64,000 nt of DNA from Bacillus sp. UNC438CL73TsuS30. Its GTDB lineage: Bacteria; Bacillota; Bacilli; Bacillales; Cytobacillaceae. Location: the NCBI RefSeq assembly GCF_000482325.1, contig NZ_KI535296.1, positions 138,854 through 202,853 of the forward strand, given 5' to 3'. The notes under the pieces were generated by a model. It made no database searches and was not told where the DNA came from. It saw nothing but the letters and a program-made list of their open reading frames with translations. Below are positions 61,321-64,000 of this stretch, in pieces. Each line of letters opens with the position of its first letter. The first letter of the stretch is position 1. A program made the position numbers and the translations under genes.

Positions 61321-64000
61321 GTGAAGAGAAAGATAAAAAGAAACATGAAGAGGCGGTTGTTAAACAGTTCTCTGGCAACGGCACTAGCTCTTACAACAGT
61401 TCCACTGAATATTTTTCCACATTCTGCTAAAGCGGAAACGACTGCAACAGGAAATACTGCGACACTTCGTATCCTCGAAACTACAGACCTTCATGATAGC
61501 GTGATGGCCTATGATTATTACCAGGATACAGATAAAGGAATTAACTATGGTTTATCGAAAACAGCTACTTTGATTCAACAAGCGAGGGCAGAAAAAGATA
61601 ACTCGATGTTGTTTGATGCTGGTGATTTACTTCAAGGAAATCCCATGGCAGATTATGTAGCAAAAGTCCATCCTATTACTGAAAATGATGTTCATCCGAT
61701 GTTTAAAGCAATGGGCCTACTCCACTATGATGGTGGTATCGTAGGAAACCATGAATTTAACTACGGATTAGATTTTCTCCAAACTGCATTAAAAAATGCA
61801 CCATATCCAATTGTTAATGCGAATATTTATGTGGATGATCACGACCAAGATCCTACGAATGATAAAAACTATTTCACACCTTATCAAATCCTTGACAAAA
61901 AAATTAAAGATGATGCTGGAAACGAGAAAACGGTTAAGGTTGGAGTTGTAGGTTTTGCTCCGCCACAAATCCTTCAGTGGGATAAAGACAATCTTGAAGG
62001 TAAAGTGATTGTGAAGGACATTGTTGAAACCGCTAACAAATATGTGAAGGAAATGAAAGATCAAGGTGCGGATGTCATTGTTGCTATTGCTCACTCAGGC
62101 TGTGATGTGACAAATGATGGGCAGCAGGATGCTGAAAATGCTGTTTATTCTCTTGCAAAGGTACCTGGTATTGATGCGCTTCTTTTTGGTCATGCGCACT
62201 TAAATTTCCCTGCCGGAAAAGAGTTCCATCAAGGTGGAAAGTCAGAGAACCCAGATCTTCCGGGACTTGATACCACGCAAGGTACAATCAACGGTACACC
62301 TGCAGTAGAAGCAGGATTTTGGGGTAATAATCTAGGTGTCTTAGACCTAGCATTAGTTCAAAAAGAAGATGGATCATGGACTGTTGATAAAACGAAATCA
62401 AAATCAGTCGACCGCCCCGTAACAGATGCTACAGCTGTTGATGATGAAATTGTTAATGCTGTAAAAGCTGAACATGAAGGGACACTAGCCTATGTACGGG
62501 GGAAAATTGGTGAAACTACTTCACCAATGAACAGCTATTTCTCACGTGTAATGGACGACCCTACAATTCAAATCGTAAACAATGCACAAACTGATTATGT
62601 GAAAAATTGGATTAAAACCAATCGTCCTGACCTTAAAGATATTCCTGTAATTTCTGCGGGTGCTCCATTTAAAGCTGGCCGGCAAGGGGCTTTAGATTAT
62701 ACCAAAATTGATAAGGGTCCCCTTTCGATTAAGAGTGCTAATGACCTTTATTTGTATAACAATACGCTAAAAGCCGTGGAATTAACCGGTGCAGAAGTAA
62801 AAGAATGGTTAGAAATGTCTGCGTCCCAATTTAATAAGATCGATGCAAATAATCCGGATGCTCAAGAATTGATTGACTACGGATTCCAGCCTTATAACTT
62901 TGATGTGATTGACGGAGTCAAATATCAAATCGATGTAACACAGCCAGCAAGATATAATTATAGCGATGGCACAATTAAAAACGCTGATGCTCACCGTATT
63001 ATTCATTTTACTGATATGGATGGAAAACCAATTGACCCTGATAAGAAGTTCATAGTGGCAACAAACAACTACCGTGCAAGCGGAGGAGGTAACTTCCCAG
63101 GGACAAAAGGTGGTAAGGCAACAATTGTTGTTGATTCTCCTTATGAAAACCGTCAAATCTTGATGGATTATATCAAAGAAAAAGGAGTAGTAAATCCATC
63201 AGCTGATAATAACTGGAAGATTGCTCCGATTGATGGTGCTGCAAAAACGTTAACATTTAAATCATCACCAGCAGCAAAAAATGTGTTAGATTCTACACCA
63301 AATGTAAAGGATGTAGGGGCCTTATCAGATGGTTCTGGATTCGAACAATATACATTAGATCAAAACGTACATGTTCAATTATTGGGAATCAATGACTACC
63401 ATGGTCAGCTTGATACATGGAAAGCGATTAAAGATACAAATGGCAATATTACTGACTACTCAGGCGGTATTGAATGGCTTGCAGGTTATTTAGAGCAAAG
63501 AGAAGCTGCAAACCCTGCTAATACGCTTATGCTTCAAGCGGGAGATTTAGTAGGAGCAAGTCCGCCAGTATCTGCCCTATTACAAGATGAGCCGACGATT
63601 CGTTTTATGAATGAACTTGGCTTTGACGTAGGTACAATCGGTAACCATGAATTTGATGAAGGCGTTGCTGAAATGAAACGTCTAATTGATGGCGGCAGCA
63701 ATCCAAGAACAGAGAAATACGAAGAAAAGTATGGCAAATTTACAGGTTCAACTATGGATTATGTAGTGGCAAACGTAGTAGATGAAAAAACCAAAGAACC
63801 TATTTTACCTCCGTATACGGTTAAAGAAGTGGATGGTGTAAAAATTGGCTTTATTGGGGTTGTAACAACTGAAACACCAACTATTGTTACACCAAAGGGT
63901 GTTGAGGGTGTTGAGTTTACTGATGAGGTTGAAGCTGTTAACAAATACGCAAAAAAATTAACGGATGAAGGCGTTAAGACGATTGTTGTTCTAGCCCATG
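61321..64000 (+). CDS. yfkN: YfkN-like multifunctional nucleotide phosphoesterase (3' end off window)
   Basis: Exported wall-associated enzyme, 893 residues visible. Signal peptide to about residue 42 (AKAETT). First metallophosphatase/5'-nucleotidase module at about 50-620: TTDLHDSVMAYDYY, DAGDLLQGNPMADY, GNHEFNYG and GHAHLNFPAG; this part matches 2',3'-cyclic-nucleotide 2'-phosphodiesterase/3'-nucleotidase. A second module starts at about 685 (GINDYHGQLD, AGDLVGASPP, IGNHEFDEG) and runs off the edge. B. subtilis YfkN is trifunctional and over 1400 residues. GTG 61321 has GGCGGAAG upstream. Confidence 0.9.
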   Translation, partial: MKRKIKRNMKRRLLNSSLATALALTTVPLNIFPHSAKAETTATGNTATLRILETTDLHDSVMAYDYYQDTDKGINYGLSKTATLIQQARAEKDNSMLFDAGDLLQGNPMADYVAKVHPITENDVHPMFKAMGLLHYDGGIVGNHEFNYGLDFLQTALKNAPYPIVNANIYVDDHDQDPTNDKNYFTPYQILDKKIKDDAGNEKTVKVGVVGFAPPQILQWDKDNLEGKVIVKDIVETANKYVKEMKDQGADVIVAIAHSGCDVTNDGQQDAENAVYSLAKVPGIDALLFGHAHLNFPAGKEFHQGGKSENPDLPGLDTTQGTINGTPAVEAGFWGNNLGVLDLALVQKEDGSWTVDKTKSKSVDRPVTDATAVDDEIVNAVKAEHEGTLAYVRGKIGETTSPMNSYFSRVMDDPTIQIVNNAQTDYVKNWIKTNRPDLKDIPVISAGAPFKAGRQGALDYTKIDKGPLSIKSANDLYLYNNTLKAVELTGAEVKEWLEMSASQFNKIDANNPDAQELIDYGFQPYNFDVIDGVKYQIDVTQPARYNYSDGTIKNADAHRIIHFTDMDGKPIDPDKKFIVATNNYRASGGGNFPGTKGGKATIVVDSPYENRQILMDYIKEKGVVNPSADNNWKIAPIDGAAKTLTFKSSPAAKNVLDSTPNVKDVGALSDGSGFEQYTLDQNVHVQLLGINDYHGQLDTWKAIKDTNGNITDYSGGIEWLAGYLEQREAANPANTLMLQAGDLVGASPPVSALLQDEPTIRFMNELGFDVGTIGNHEFDEGVAEMKRLIDGGSNPRTEKYEEKYGKFTGSTMDYVVANVVDEKTKEPILPPYTVKEVDGVKIGFIGVVTTETPTIVTPKGVEGVEFTDEVEAVNKYAKKLTDEGVKTIVVLAH

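Overview
The window reads as chromosome of a low-GC Gram-positive endospore-former of the Bacillaceae. Nearly every recognisable gene has a close Bacillus subtilis counterpart (opuA, xpaC-yaaN, ycsFGI-kipIAR, mnaA, tagU, yfkN, comM/yifB), AGGAGG-type ribosome binding sites are strong, TTG and GTG starts are common, and secreted proteins carry Bacillus-type signal peptides or lipoboxes. A copper nitrite reductase lipoprotein and the repeat families suggest a Neobacillus-like soil bacillus; that genus guess is inference. No rRNA or tRNA gene, CRISPR array, prophage or complete IS was seen.

Layout. 0-1.3 kb: 5' part of a highly repetitive gene on the minus strand. 1.4-5.2 kb: glycine betaine transporter opuA with a divergent GbsR-type regulator. 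5.2-13 kb: secreted SH3 protein, molybdopterin oxidoreductase, LysM-3D cell wall protein, a 1017-residue secreted subtilase and a small sigma factor. 13.3-18.9 kb: a minus-strand operon of an RpiR-type regulator, M20 deacylase, GNAT acyltransferase, N-succinylamino acid racemase/OSBS and a YkvI-type membrane protein, which fits the known D- to L-amino acid conversion pathway. 19-22.3 kb: small secreted proteins, a REP-associated tyrosine transposase (RAYT) and a frameshifted comM/yifB. 22.3-27.2 kb: membrane HtrA-like protease, amidase, M15 peptidase and SGNH hydrolase. 27.3-34.8 kb: divergent 5-oxoprolinase locus (ycsI, ycsG, pxpA / pxpB, pxpC, accB-like, accC-like) closed by the IclR-type regulator kipR. 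35-42.3 kb: xpaC-telA, VanY-like lipoprotein, mnaA, a VOC protein, small proteins and nirK. 42.3-47 kb: GGDEF/HD-GYP protein with two small membrane partners, and a 31-residue membrane peptide next to a CPBP protease. 47-64 kb: a cell-surface region with a 2564-residue Ig-repeat protein, a beta-helix protein, a second subtilase, an LCP ligase and a YfkN-like phosphoesterase that runs off the right edge.

The most unusual feature is a dispersed palindromic repeat system. Thirteen intergenic copies share the core GGTGACAGGCACC. Five are type A (long hairpins placed exactly at gene 3' ends, built like bidirectional terminators) and eight are type B (about 55 bp, with a second GGACAA/TTGTCC hairpin). 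All type B copies lie between 8.2 and 27.3 kb, on both sides of the RAYT gene at 20.2 kb, and none was found in the remaining 37 kb. This suggests a REP/REPIN-like family mobilised by that RAYT in a Gram-positive host.
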